Shown here: positions 1-9,017 of the stretch, piece after piece
Numbering within the stretch: position 1 is the stretch's first letter
How the letters are laid out: the number at the start of each line of letters is the position of its first letter
Source: Notolepis coatsorum
Lineage: Eukaryota > Chordata > Actinopteri > Aulopiformes > Paralepididae
Assembly: GCA_963971535.1 (NCBI GenBank)
Contig: OZ020586.1
Location: forward strand, 76,608,703-76,672,702
DNA length: 64,000 bases
Reading direction: 5' to 3'
Translations under genes and position numbers: made by a program
The notes under the pieces: model-generated
Seen by the model: only the letters and a program-made list of their open reading frames with translations
Told to the model about the DNA's origin: nothing
The model's database searches: none

Positions 1-493
1 TTTAATATTGTTTGGTTTACCTGGATTTGATGGAATCTGGAAAGAATTTAACACGTTATAATTCAACTAGGCCTCAGAGACAATGTTGGTTCAACTAAAC
101 TGTAGTTATCACGATCAATGAGATATAAATATGTTTTTAAATGTACCTTGACAAAACATTTGTTGGTTGACAAGCAGACTCTAATGTTGGTCTCAATGCT
201 TCTTCCTTTTCCTGACATCAATGCTGCCAATTGTTCCATTATCTGTAGAAAAGTGAAAGAGAATTAGGTATTTGGACATTATGAGGACAGTATGCTATCA
301 TATCACAACATGTTTAACAGTTTAAAGGTTTATAGCTGGTTCTTACCTCAAAGAAGGTGAGCATATTGTCTGGACAGTCTTGGAGGACAAAGGCAATCAT
401 TGCCAGGTAGGTGCTACAATTCTCAAACATCATTTTCCGGGTGCTGTTGGATGTCACATGGAGAGGCAGGGGAGCTCCAAAGTTCTCAGCCAT
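1..493 (-). CDS. foxh1-like: B0: FoxH1-like forkhead gene, B type, cut by the window edge
   Basis: Exon 1 is 493-347 (49 codons), exon 2 is 242-147 (32 codons), and exon 3 starts at 36 and leaves the window after 12 codons. Both introns have GT/AG ends. The start ATG has A at -3 and G at +4. Exon 1 begins MAENFGAPLP and carries the forkhead helix-1 motif TYLAMIAFVLQD. Exon 2 holds the recognition-helix region IRVCLSTNKCFVK. What is visible is intact. Unlike B1-B7, its upstream DNA beyond about 662 is an A-type promoter block with a LINE insertion, so this copy is a promoter chimera. Whether exon 3 is full length cannot be seen. Confidence 0.75.
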
Positions 494-662
494 GTTCTGC
501 TTCTTGTTGGTTGTAGAGTCAAGTCACACAGTGCATCAGAACCTCACTCAGTGGAGCTGTGGACCTGGACTGATGGAGTCCCAGACCTCTGATATAAGTC
601 CTGCCAGAACAATAGAACATTACAAGGTGTGCATTCCAGGTTGATGAGGGCCTTTTCATCTG

Positions 663-1302
663 GATGAGGTGGGGTCTTGATTGATTGATTGATTGAAAAC
701 TTTATTAACAGATTGCAGAATGGGTACAATACAGTACAGCTCAATACACACAATTGTTAAGGGGATGCAGACCAGAGAAAGACTTTCGTCTTGTTTACAT
801 CAGGGTCCCCCATTTTCAATTCATCAGGACATATATGACATACATGACATACAGATAGTCAGTACTGCTACATCTATACATTTATGACATACCAGATTTG
901 CAAATACAGTACTGTTTGTGATACAGAAGGAGTCAAGAAAAGGGAGTATATACATTTGACGTAGAAACTGTACATTGGAGGAGGTTGGGTGGGGGGGGGG
1001 GTCAATGGCCGTCATAACAGCCCACTTCCAACAAACCTATCTGGACCAATGGATGGTGATTGTACTTTTAGCTCTCTCTTACCATACTCTTGGGTTTAAT
1101 ATATTATAGTTTTATTGTCGTGTAAATTGTTTTCCTATATAGACTTGCTCAAACCAAACCTTTTTTGAATGTGTGAAATTCAACTTGAATGAATGAATGA
1201 ATCCTGAAAACATGTCATGGCCTGCCTCCCTGTTGCTCCTTATATATCACTAGTCTGTAGAGCTGCATACAATAGTTTGTTAGCATGGGAGATTTTGGAT
1301 TT
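663..1302 (-). repeat. Inverted copy of the A-gene upstream block
   Basis: This is the near-identical reverse complement of 5577-6216 (paired positions sum to about 6879), that is, the promoter region of A1 including its LINE insertion. It sits in the correct orientation to act as the upstream region of B0. It contains the conserved CCAAT element seen before both gene types. At about 1303 it joins abruptly to a 12-bp scrap of the end of A-type exon 3 (1303-1314). Confidence 0.85.
677..997 (-). mobile_element. LINE 3'-end fragment (or derived SINE), inverted copy
   Basis: This 321-bp insert is flanked by GGGGTC at 671-676 and 998-1003. It has a four-unit GATT repeat followed by AAAACTTTATT, the reverse of AATAAAGTTTT plus (CAAT)n, a tail typical of fish L2/CR1-type non-LTR retrotransposons. 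It is the same insertion as in A1-A6 in inverted orientation, so it was moved by rearrangement, not by a new insertion. The family assignment is tentative. Confidence 0.6.
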
Positions 1303-1876
1303 ATCCTCTACCAATACATTTACAGATTACAATATTTTGATAATGGTTAATATTTTGATAAAAGGTAATTTACTGTATTTGTATGGTATTTACATACTTA
1401 AAGTAGAAAAACAAAAGTAATCTCTAAAATAATACAGTGAAATTCAATTTTTTTAATTTGATTTCTTTTTACAGATTTTTTTACCTGAAACACTGGAGAA
1501 TAACTGCTTCATTTTACTTAGTTTCTTCGGTAGTAATGATATACTGTTGTATTACATTACATCATATATTTATGAATGATGTTGACAGATGGATGGCTGT
1601 ATTACTGAGAATGTAATGAAAGCATAACTCGAAGTGCTTTACAATGAAATAACTGCATATCTTTTTTCAGTATGGGAGAAAAAGTCTAATAATGCTTTTT
1701 ACAAAATTATGCACATCATTCCTGATGAGACTGCTCAATTTGAGGTATTACCAGTGACTGTGGTGCAAAAACTCTGGAGTTTGGGAAGGACTGACGGATG
1801 ATAGTCGCAGCAAAAAATAGACATGTTGGCTAAACCAATTGAATTTGAAGAGTTGTTTCTGCCTCTATTGCATTAT
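1303..1876. repeat. Junction block N1: exon-3 scrap plus right half of the MITE composite and flank
   Basis: After 12 bp of A-type exon 3 (1303-1314) comes the segment that also lies at 3589-4145 in the divergent spacer. It starts inside a MITE-like element (TACATTTACAG) and runs on through non-coding flank. The same block follows every A gene truncated at this breakpoint: 7477, 13589, 19701, 25813, 29653, 35821 and 39396. No canonical AATAAA occurs on either strand within it. I see no gene in it. Confidence 0.8.
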
Positions 1877-1959
1877 TGAGAAAGTTGCGCGTCACGTGCC
1901 TGTCGGGGCCAATCAGGCCTACCCCGGAAGTAACTTACTGTTGCGGATAAGCTATACGC
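1877..1959 (+). promoter_or_regulatory. 83-bp GC-rich filler with E-box, CCAAT and ETS motifs
   Basis: This stretch matches neither the N1 block on its left nor the B gene on its right, and does not occur in the complete B6 and B7 loci. It is GC-richer than its surroundings and contains CACGTG (1893-1898), CCAATCAG (1909-1916) and CCGGAAGT (1924-1931). That combination is typical of TATA-less housekeeping promoters (USF/TFE, NF-Y and ETS/GABP sites). Identical copies lie at 8039-8121, 14151-14233, 20263-20345 and 30215-30297. It supplies the new stop codon of B1-B5. A promoter origin is inferred from motifs only. Confidence 0.45.
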
Positions 1960-2855
1960 TGACTGGCCTGTTTCCAGAACCACTGAGTACATGGTCCACA
2001 CTGCCCCCTGCTGGGTAGAACTGGTCACTTCTACCTGCAGGTTGAAGAATGTGAATCTCCACAGGTGGAGCGTCCCAGCTGAACTTTCTCTTTGTTCCAA
2101 CTCCTTTCTCTGAGCACCATGGCTGCTGTTCTACTCTGACTGGCAGGCTGGAAATACCCAGAGGAGATGGTTTGGAACCCAGGCCAGAGGGACTGTCTTT
2201 CTTCAGGAGCGATTCGATGGAGAAAGGACTGCTGAACTTCACCTCACATTTAATCTGAACATCCAAAATGGAGACCAACTCGGGGAACCAGTCCATAACT
2301 CCCTTGAAGTGACGGCGCACCATCTTCTCTGTGATTTGACTGTGGTCAAGCTTCCAGTAGTTTTTAATATTGTTTGGTTTACCTGGATTTGATGGAATCT
2401 GGAAAGAATTTAACACGTTATAATTCAACTAGGCCTCAGAGACAATGTTGGTTCAACTAAACTGTAGTTATCACGATCAATGAGATATAAATATGTTTTT
2501 AAATGTACCTTGACAAAACATTTGTTGGTTGACAAGCAGACTCTAATGTTGGTCTCAATGCTTCTTCCTTTTCCTGACATCAATGCTGCCAATTGTTCCA
2601 TTATCTGTAGAAAAGTGAAAGAGAATTAGGTATTTGGACATTATGAGGACAGTATGCTATCATATCACAACATGTTTAACAGTTTAAAGGTTTATAGCTG
2701 GTTCTTACCTCAAAGAAGGTGAGCATATTGTCTGGACAGTCTTGGAGGACAAAGGCAATCATTGCCAGGTAGGTGCTACAATTCTCAAACATCATTTTCC
2801 GGGTGCTGTTGGATGTCACATGGAGAGGCAGGGGAGCTCCAAAGTTCTCAGCCAT
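1952..2855 (-). CDS. foxh1-like: B1: FoxH1-like gene, B type, 3'-truncated
   Basis: Exon 1 is 2855-2709, exon 2 is 2604-2509 and exon 3 is 2398-1952; predicted length 229 aa. The forkhead region and the eh1-like FSIESLL (residues about 140-146) are complete. At the C-terminus the native end after GNRPV (KRIRMCANP and on) is replaced by two residues and a stop supplied by the filler. The basic KRIR patch and the native 3' UTR and poly(A) signal are therefore missing. The exon 2 donor is GTACAT here and in B0, but GTAAAT in B2-B7. It converges on A-type DNA to its left and diverges from A1 on its right. Confidence 0.7.
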
Positions 2856-3120
2856 GTTCTGCTTCTTGTTGGTTGTAGAGTCAAGTCACACAGTGCATCA
2901 GAACCTCACTCAGTGGAGCTGTGGACCTGGACTGATGGAGTCCCAGACCTCTGATATAAGTCCTGCCAGAACAATAGAACATTACAAGGTGTGCATTCCA
3001 GGTTGATGAGGGCCTTTTCATCTGGATGAGGTGGGTGGGGTCAATGGCTGTGATAACAGCCCACTCCTGGACCAATGGATGGTGCTAATCTTTGCTAATA
3101 TACTTAGTTTAATATAGTGG
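2856..3120 (-). promoter_or_regulatory. Upstream region of the B gene with conserved CCAAT box
   Basis: This region is similar to the A-gene upstream region, so the promoter duplicated together with the gene. An inverted CCAAT box (3072-3076) lies about 217 bp before the B1 ATG. In A7, which lacks the LINE, the matching ATTGG (38074-38078) lies about 230 bp before the ATG. The surrounding CCATTGGTCCA core and the nearby GGGGTCAATGG element are kept in both. The transcription start is not identifiable from sequence. Confidence 0.5.
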
Positions 3121-3177
3121 GGAAAATACAGGCTCCCAAACATGCTTGTTCAAATCAAACACATCCCTGAATGCTTA

Positions 3178-3747
3178 CACTGTAAAAAATTAATGTTTTT
3201 TTCACAGGAAATTAACTGTATTATTTTACAGATTACTTTTGTTTTTCTACTTAAATGTAAATGCCATAAAAATACAGTAAATTACCTTTTATCAAAAGGC
3301 TCCTAAACATGCTTGTTCAAATCAAACACATCCCTGAATGCCTACAGTTATTATTTTTTTCATATATTGCTTCAAAATCAATAAGTTGGAAGTTGTATTT
3401 GTTGAGACACAGTTTACAAACATCTTCCTTTCGTATATACTGTATATATTATGATGCACAATCCATTCCTCGGATTGTAATGATTGCAATCCTATACACT
3501 GTGAAAAAGAAGTCTGTACAAAAAAACTGTAAATGTCTGGCAGCAACGGTTGTCAAATACTTACTGTTAAATTACAGTAAAATCTAATACATTTACAGAT
3601 TACAATATTTTGATAATGGTTAATATTTTGATAAAAGGTAATTTACTGTATTTGTATGGTATTTACATACTTAAAGTAGAAAAACAAAAGTAATCTCTAA
3701 AATAATACAGTGAAATTCCATTTTTTTAATTTGATTTCTTTTTACAG
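3178..3747. mobile_element. MITE-like composite with about 120-bp inverted arms
   Basis: The left arm 3178-3297 begins CACTGTAAAAAATTAATG. The right arm 3626-3747 is its diverged reverse complement and ends in TTTTTACAG. The interior is AT-rich, holds a second ACTGTAAA-type unit with a near-palindromic CTGGCAGCAACGGTTGTCA core, and repeats about 47 bp of left flank (3131-3177 and again from 3298). This resembles nested non-autonomous DNA transposons common in fish. Copies are at 9340, 15452, 21564, 31516, 45744 and 50506. Shortened copies are at 54344-54807, 58077-58540 and 61810-62273. Superfamily not determined. Confidence 0.55.
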
Positions 3748-5873
3748 ATTTTTTTACCTGAAACACTGGAGAATAACTGCTTCATTTTACTTAGTTTCTT
3801 CGGTAGTAATGATATACTGTTGTATTACATTACATCATATATTTGTAATGACAGATGGATGGCTGTATTACTGAGAATGTAATGAAAGCATAACTCGAAG
3901 TGCTTTACAATGAAATAACTGCATATCTTTTTTCAGTATGGGAGAAAAAGTCTAATAATGCTTTTTACAAAATTATGCACATCATTCCTGATGAGACTGC
4001 TCAATTTGAGGTATTACCAGTGACTGTGGTGCAAAAACTCTGGAGTTTGGGAAGGACAGACGGATGATAGTCGCAGCAAAAAATAGACATGTTGGCTAAA
4101 CCAATTGAATTTGAAGAGTTGTTTCTGCCTCTATTGCATTATATTGCAAGGGAGTTTAATGACATTATCGCATTCTGCAAAAACAAGTAGCCTATCAGAG
4201 GATATGGATGAGGTCAAGCTATGATTCCAAACATTCCAATGTTATAGTCCCGTGAAATACCGTCCTTGCCGAACTCAATGCCATAGATTCATCATTCAGC
4301 CCATTTTACCAGAGGCAATGACGTTTAGATCAAGGTGAAAATCATTGGAATGTGGGCACGGCCTGTACAGCAATACTCTAGTTTTAAATGCAAATGTGTA
4401 ATTCACACCTGCCCTCATGTTAACTAAATGTAGCCCCAATAGCTTCATCATTCAACACATTTGATCTGAGACAATGAAGTTTAGATGGGGTGAAAATCAC
4501 TGGAATGTGGGCCAAACCATAGTAACACACAGATTTTGGTTCAACTGATATCAGGCTAAGGTTCACTCAAACTAGATTTTTATCTCAAATGTGATATCCC
4601 CAATGCATATAATTTAACATTGAAACATTTTCTTCTTTGAATTTGAAATATTGTGTAACGTTACCGTTATCTAATTAGTAACTGGCAACTGCAGATGTCT
4701 GCCCCATGTCTATACCCCACAATGCAAAGTGTCTAACGCTATAGCTTAATTGTAGATTCTAAACATAATGAGGTAACACAGCTACCAAATGTTATCTTTA
4801 ATCAAAGTGTGTAATGTTAATCCACAACAGCGACTTTTGGTATATGACATATCAATAGAAATACATTTACAAAAATACAAATGAAATACATTTCAAATTA
4901 ATTCCACAATTCTTTGCGATAGACTTATATCAATACACAAACAAATTTAAATTGATGACATTAGATCGGGTGTAGCTAATCTAAATAGTGTGCATCATTT
5001 TCAAAACTATATACTGTATTTTGAGAGTAAATCAAGCATAATAAACATTCATGTTCTAATGAAGCCTGAGAAACCAAGTTTGCACTTCACTGCATAGGTC
5101 CTTGTGAATCGCTAATGTCTATTTTGTAGTTGTAAACAGTGATCCCCTCATTAAAGTGGCCAATATCTGAAGAGGGCAGTGATGGATGAAGTGTGATTGT
5201 TATTATTTAATAAGTATATAGGGTATACAATGGAAGGAATTTGTATTTCTTTAGTCTAAGATAGTGATCCATAATCAGAAAATGTCCATATTATTTCAGC
5301 TGCTTCTGTTCTAAATACACAGATCGCTATAGTCTTGGACCGTTATTCATATTCCAATGGTCCCCCTTTATCACTTCCATTGTCCTGTTTAAAGATAGAA
5401 AATAAAATTTAAATAAACAAATGAACATGACTGAGACCCAGTCTGGTACACATTAATAAACACATGAACAACATACTTCATGCATTTTCCTCTGGAGGGA
5501 CTGAATACAGTATATTTCTTACTGCTAATCTGCGATTTTAGGCAATATAGTGTTGCTATAGAAACATGTTTAAGAAATCCAAAATCTCCCATGCTAACAA
5601 ACTATTGTATGCAGCTCTACAGACTAGTGATATATAAGGAGCAACAGGGAGGCAGGCCATGACATGTTTTCAGGATTCATTCATTCATTCAAGTTGAATT
5701 TCACACATTCAAAAAAGGTTTGGTTTGAGCAAGTCTATATAGGAAAACAATTTACACGACAATAAAACTATAATATATTAAACCCAAGAGTATGGTAAGA
5801 GAGAGCTAAAAGTACAATCACCATCCATTGGTCCAGATAGGTTTGTTGGAAGTGGGCTGTTATGACGGCCATT
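3748..5873. other. Non-coding spacer (N2) between divergent B1 and A1
   Basis: About 2.1 kb of AT-rich DNA with only short, non-conserved-looking frames; I see no gene. It contains an old internal duplication (4288-4360 and 4444-4516), a GTAACGTTAC palindrome (4655-4664), and an ATTCATTCATTC microsatellite near 5677-5690. Its right end is the A-gene upstream region, with an inverted CCAAT box at 5827-5831. The same spacer precedes every A copy except A9. Confidence 0.7.
4288..4516 (+). repeat. Old internal direct duplication, 156-bp spacing
   Basis: Both TTCATCATTCA-initiated segments (4288-4360 and 4444-4516) run through AGGTGAAAATCATTGGAATG in the first copy and a diverged equivalent in the second. 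They differ at many positions, so this duplication is much older than the array, whose units are nearly identical. It recurs in every spacer. Confidence 0.7.
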
Positions 5874-5879
5874 GACCCC

Positions 5880-6201
5880 CCCCCCCCACCCAACCTCCTC
5901 CAATGTACAGTTTCTACGTCAAATGTATATACTCCCTTTTCTTGACTCCTTCTGTATCACAAACAGTACTGTATTTGCAAATCTGGTATGTCATAAATGT
6001 ATAGATGTAGCAGTACTGACTATCTGTATGTCATGTATGTCATATATGTCCTGATGAATTGAAAATGGGGGACCCTGATGTAAACAAGACGAAAGTCTTT
6101 CTCTGGTCTGCATCCCCTTAACAATTATGTGTATTGAGCTGTACTGTATTGTACCCATTCTGCAATCTGTTAATAAAGTTTTCAATCAATCAATCAATCA
6201 A
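5880..6201 (+). mobile_element. LINE 3'-end fragment (or derived SINE) in the A1 promoter
   Basis: This insert is flanked by GACCCC direct repeats (5874-5879 and 6202-6207), read as a target-site duplication. A C-run and CACCCAACCTCCTCC are at its left end, and AATAAAGTTTT plus (CAAT)n at its right end. The empty site is preserved at A7, A8 and A10-A12 as CCATTGACCCCACCTC, which proves insertion. It lies about 180 bp before the ATG and splits the conserved GGGGTCAATGG promoter element. No reverse-transcriptase coding remains. Confidence 0.65.
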
Positions 6202-6388
6202 GACCCCACCTCATCCAGATGAAAAGGCCCTCATCAACCTGGAATGCACACCTTGTAATGTTCTATTGTTCTGGCAGGACTTATATCCAGAAGTCTGGGA
6301 CTCCATCACTCCAGGTCCACAGCTCCACTGAGTGAGGTTCTGATACCACTGTGTGTGACTTGACTCTACAACCAACAAGAAGCAGAAC

Positions 6389-7502
6389 ATGGCTGAGAAC
6401 TTTGGAGCTCCCCTGCCTCTCCATGTGACACCCAACAGCACACAGAAAAAGATGTTTGAGAATTGTAACACCCACCTGGCAATGATTGCCTTTGTCCTCC
6501 AAGACTCTCCAGGCAATATGCTCACCTTCTGTGAGGTAAGAACAAGCAAGCAACATATTAAGTTTCATTTGACTTTAAAAATGTTGTGATGTGAAAGCAA
6601 AATGTCCTTCTAATGTCTGATGATGCCTAATTTTCAATGTAACTTCTTTTGCAGTTGCTGGGAAATTTGGAAGCATTGATCTCAGGAAACAGAAAAGGCC
6701 TTGATGCCAAAATTAGAGTCTGCTTGTCGACCAACAAATGTTTTGTCAAGGTAAATGGAAAAAATCTTTATATCTCATTGATCATGATCACTAATTTAGT
6801 TGAACCAACATAGTTTTGGGTTAAAGATGAATTCTAACTTGTGTGTTCAATTGTTTCCAGATTCCATCAAATCCAGAAAAACCAAACAGTAAGAAAAACT
6901 ACTGGAAGCTTGACCACAGTCAAATTACAGGGAAGATGGTGCGTCGTCACTTCAAGGGAATTCTGGACTGGTTCCCTGAGTTGGTCTCCAAAGTTATGGA
7001 GGCAGTCAGACCATCAGAGCACTACACTACTCTCCACTCCCCTGAACCTGCAGCCTACAGAGATGTTCAGATTAAATGTGAGGTGAAGTTCAGCAGTCCT
7101 TTTTCCATCGAATCCCTCCTGAAGAAAGACAGTCCCTCTGGCCTGGGCTCCAAGCCCTCTCCTCTGTTGGGCATTTCCAGCCTGCCAGTCAGAGTAGAAC
7201 AGCAGCCTTGGTGCTCAGAGAAAGGAGTTGGAACAAAGAGGAAGTTCAGCTGGGACGCTCCACCAGTGGAGATGCACATTCTTCAACCGGCAGGTAGAAG
7301 TTATGCCATCTACCCAGCAGGGGGCAGTGTGGACCATGGACTCAGTGGTTCTGGAAACAGGCCAGTCAAGAGGATTCGTATGTGTGCTGAGCCCTCAACC
7401 CTGATCTACACAAGACCCAGTGTTGCTCCTTATTTTACCAGCCGTCAGAACGGTTATGTCAATTATCCTCTACCAATACATTTACAGATTACAATATTTT
7501 GA
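6389..7502 (+). CDS. foxh1-like: A1: FoxH1-like gene, A type, replaced C-terminus
   Basis: Exon 1 is 6389-6535, exon 2 is 6655-6750 and exon 3 is 6861-7502; introns have GTAAGA and GTAAAT donors and TTTTGCAG and TTTCCAG acceptors. Predicted length is 294 aa. The forkhead region is residues about 26-123, the eh1-like FSIESLL is about 162-168, and a basic KRIR patch is kept near the end. After YVNYPLP the native end is replaced at 7476 by eight residues (IHLQITIF) read from the N1 block. The native 3' UTR and AATAAA are lost. It diverges from B1 and converges on B2, with exon-3 homologies about 0.74 kb apart. Confidence 0.7.
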
Positions 7503-8113
7503 TAATGGTTAATATTTTGATAAAAGGTAATTTACTGTATTTGTATGGTATTTACATACTTAAAGTAGAAAAACAAAAGTAATCTCTAAAATAATACAGT
7601 GAAATTCAATTTTTTTAATTTGATTTCTTTTTACAGATTTTTTTACCTGAAACACTGGAGAATAACTGCTTCATTTTACTTAGTTTCTTCGGTAGTAATG
7701 ATATACTGTTGTATTACATTACATCATATATTTATGAATGATGTTGACAGATGGATGGCTGTATTACTGAGAATGTAATGAAAGCATAACTCGAAGTGCT
7801 TTACAATGAAATAACTGCATATCTTTTTTCAGTATGGGAGAAAAAGTCTAATAATGCTTTTTACAAAATTATGCACATCATTCCTGATGAGACTGCTCAA
7901 TTTGAGGTATTACCAGTGACTGTGGTGCAAAAACTCTGGAGTTTGGGAAGGACTGACGGATGATAGTCGCAGCAAAAAATAGACATGTTGGCTAAACCAA
8001 TTGAATTTGAAGAGTTGTTTCTGCCTCTATTGCATTATTGAGAAAGTTGCGCGTCACGTGCCTGTCGGGGCCAATCAGGCCTACCCCGGAAGTAACTTAC
8101 TGTTGCGGATAAG

Positions 8114-9017
8114 CTATACGCTGACTGGCCTGTTTCCAGAACCACTGAGTACATGGTCCACACTGCCCCCTGCTGGGTAGAACTGGTCACTTCTACCTGC
8201 AGGTTGAAGAATGTGAATCTCCACAGGTGGAGCGTCCCAGCTGAACTTTCTCTTTGTTCCAACTCCTTTCTCTGAGCACCATGGCTGCTGTTCTACTCTG
8301 ACTGGCAGGCTGGAAATACCCAGAGGAGATGGTTTGGAACCCAGGCCAGAGGGACTGTCTTTCTTCAGGAGCGATTCGATGGAGAAAGGACTGCTGAACT
8401 TCACCTCACATTTAATCTGAACATCCAAAATGGAGACCAACTCGGGGAACCAGTCCATAACTCCCTTGAAGTGACGGCGCACCATCTTCTCTGTGATTTG
8501 ACTGTGGTCAAGCTTCCAGTAGTTTTTAATATTGTTTGGTTTACCTGGATTTGATGGAATCTGGAAAGAATTTAACACGTTATAATTCAACTAGGCCTCA
8601 GAGACAATGTTGGTTCAACTAAACTGTAGTTATCACGATCAATGAGATATAAATATGTTTTTAAATTTACCTTGACAAAACATTTGTTGGTTGACAAGCA
8701 GACTCTAATGTTGGTCTCAATGCTTCTTCCTTTTCCTGACATCAATGCTGCCAATTGTTCCATTATCTGTAGAAAAGTGAAAGAGAATTAGGTATTTGGA
8801 CATTATGAGGACAGTATGCTATCATATCACAACATGTTTAACAGTTTAAAGGTTTATAGCTGGTTCTTACCTCAAAGAAGGTGAGCATATTGTCTGGACA
8901 GTCTTGGAGGACAAAGGCAATCATTGCCAGGTAGGTGCTACAATTCTCAAACATCATTTTCCGGGTGCTGTTGGATGTCACATGGAGAGGCAGGGGAGCT
9001 CCAAAGTTCTCAGCCAT
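8114..9017 (-). CDS. foxh1-like: B2: FoxH1-like gene, B type, 3'-truncated
   Basis: Exon 1 is 9017-8871, exon 2 is 8766-8671 and exon 3 is 8560-8114; predicted length 229 aa, with the same replaced C-terminus as B1. The exon 2 donor is GTAAAT, closer to consensus than in B1. Its 3' end faces that of A1; the interval 7503-8113 has no AATAAA on either strand, only one ATTAAA variant on the minus strand. Confidence 0.7.

Larger units (their letters stand above)
1315..7476. repeat. Tandem unit U1 (6,162 bp, B-spacer-A)
   Basis: The order is N1, filler, B1, MITE composite, N2 spacer, A1. The unit ends at the same exon-3/N1 breakpoint with which it began, so units are joined head to tail. It differs from U2 by the presence of the intact exon 2/intron 2 of A1 (56 bp) and a 7-bp indel near 3842. 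Confidence 0.9.

Noticed and set aside
380-644. Plus-strand frames over B exon 1 (MEDKGNHCQ... and MLQFSNIIF...)
   Set aside because: Reverse-strand shadows of B exon 1.
677-997. Interpreting the 321-bp promoter insert as a retroviral or LTR element
   Set aside because: It has one 3' tail with AATAAA and a (CAAT)n repeat, a 6-bp target duplication and no terminal repeats, which fits a short non-LTR fragment.
1952-2428. Reading the B exon 3 frame back through intron 2 (MNYNVLNSFQ) as a separate intronless gene
   Set aside because: The apparent start is a TTG in intron sequence; a CAG acceptor and matching exons 1-2 upstream explain the frame better.
3309-3587. 92-codon plus frame (MLVQIKHIPECLQ...) repeated in each divergent spacer
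   Set aside because: It lies inside the MITE composite and its 47-bp flank repeat, has no recognisable domain, and owes its recurrence to unit duplication.
4655-4670. GTAACGTTAC palindrome as a specific regulatory site
   Set aside because: MYB-like by eye only; a 10-bp palindrome in AT-rich DNA is weak evidence, so it is mentioned only within the spacer entry and finding.
5389-5662. Overlapping frames of 67 and 60 codons on opposite strands in the N2 spacer
   Set aside because: AT-rich chance frames; no splice context or family resemblance, and repetition follows the array.
7067-7279. Minus-strand open frame opposite A1 exon 3, repeated opposite other A copies (MCISTGGASQ...)
   Set aside because: Antisense shadow of the coding exon; no start context, splice support or domain of its own.
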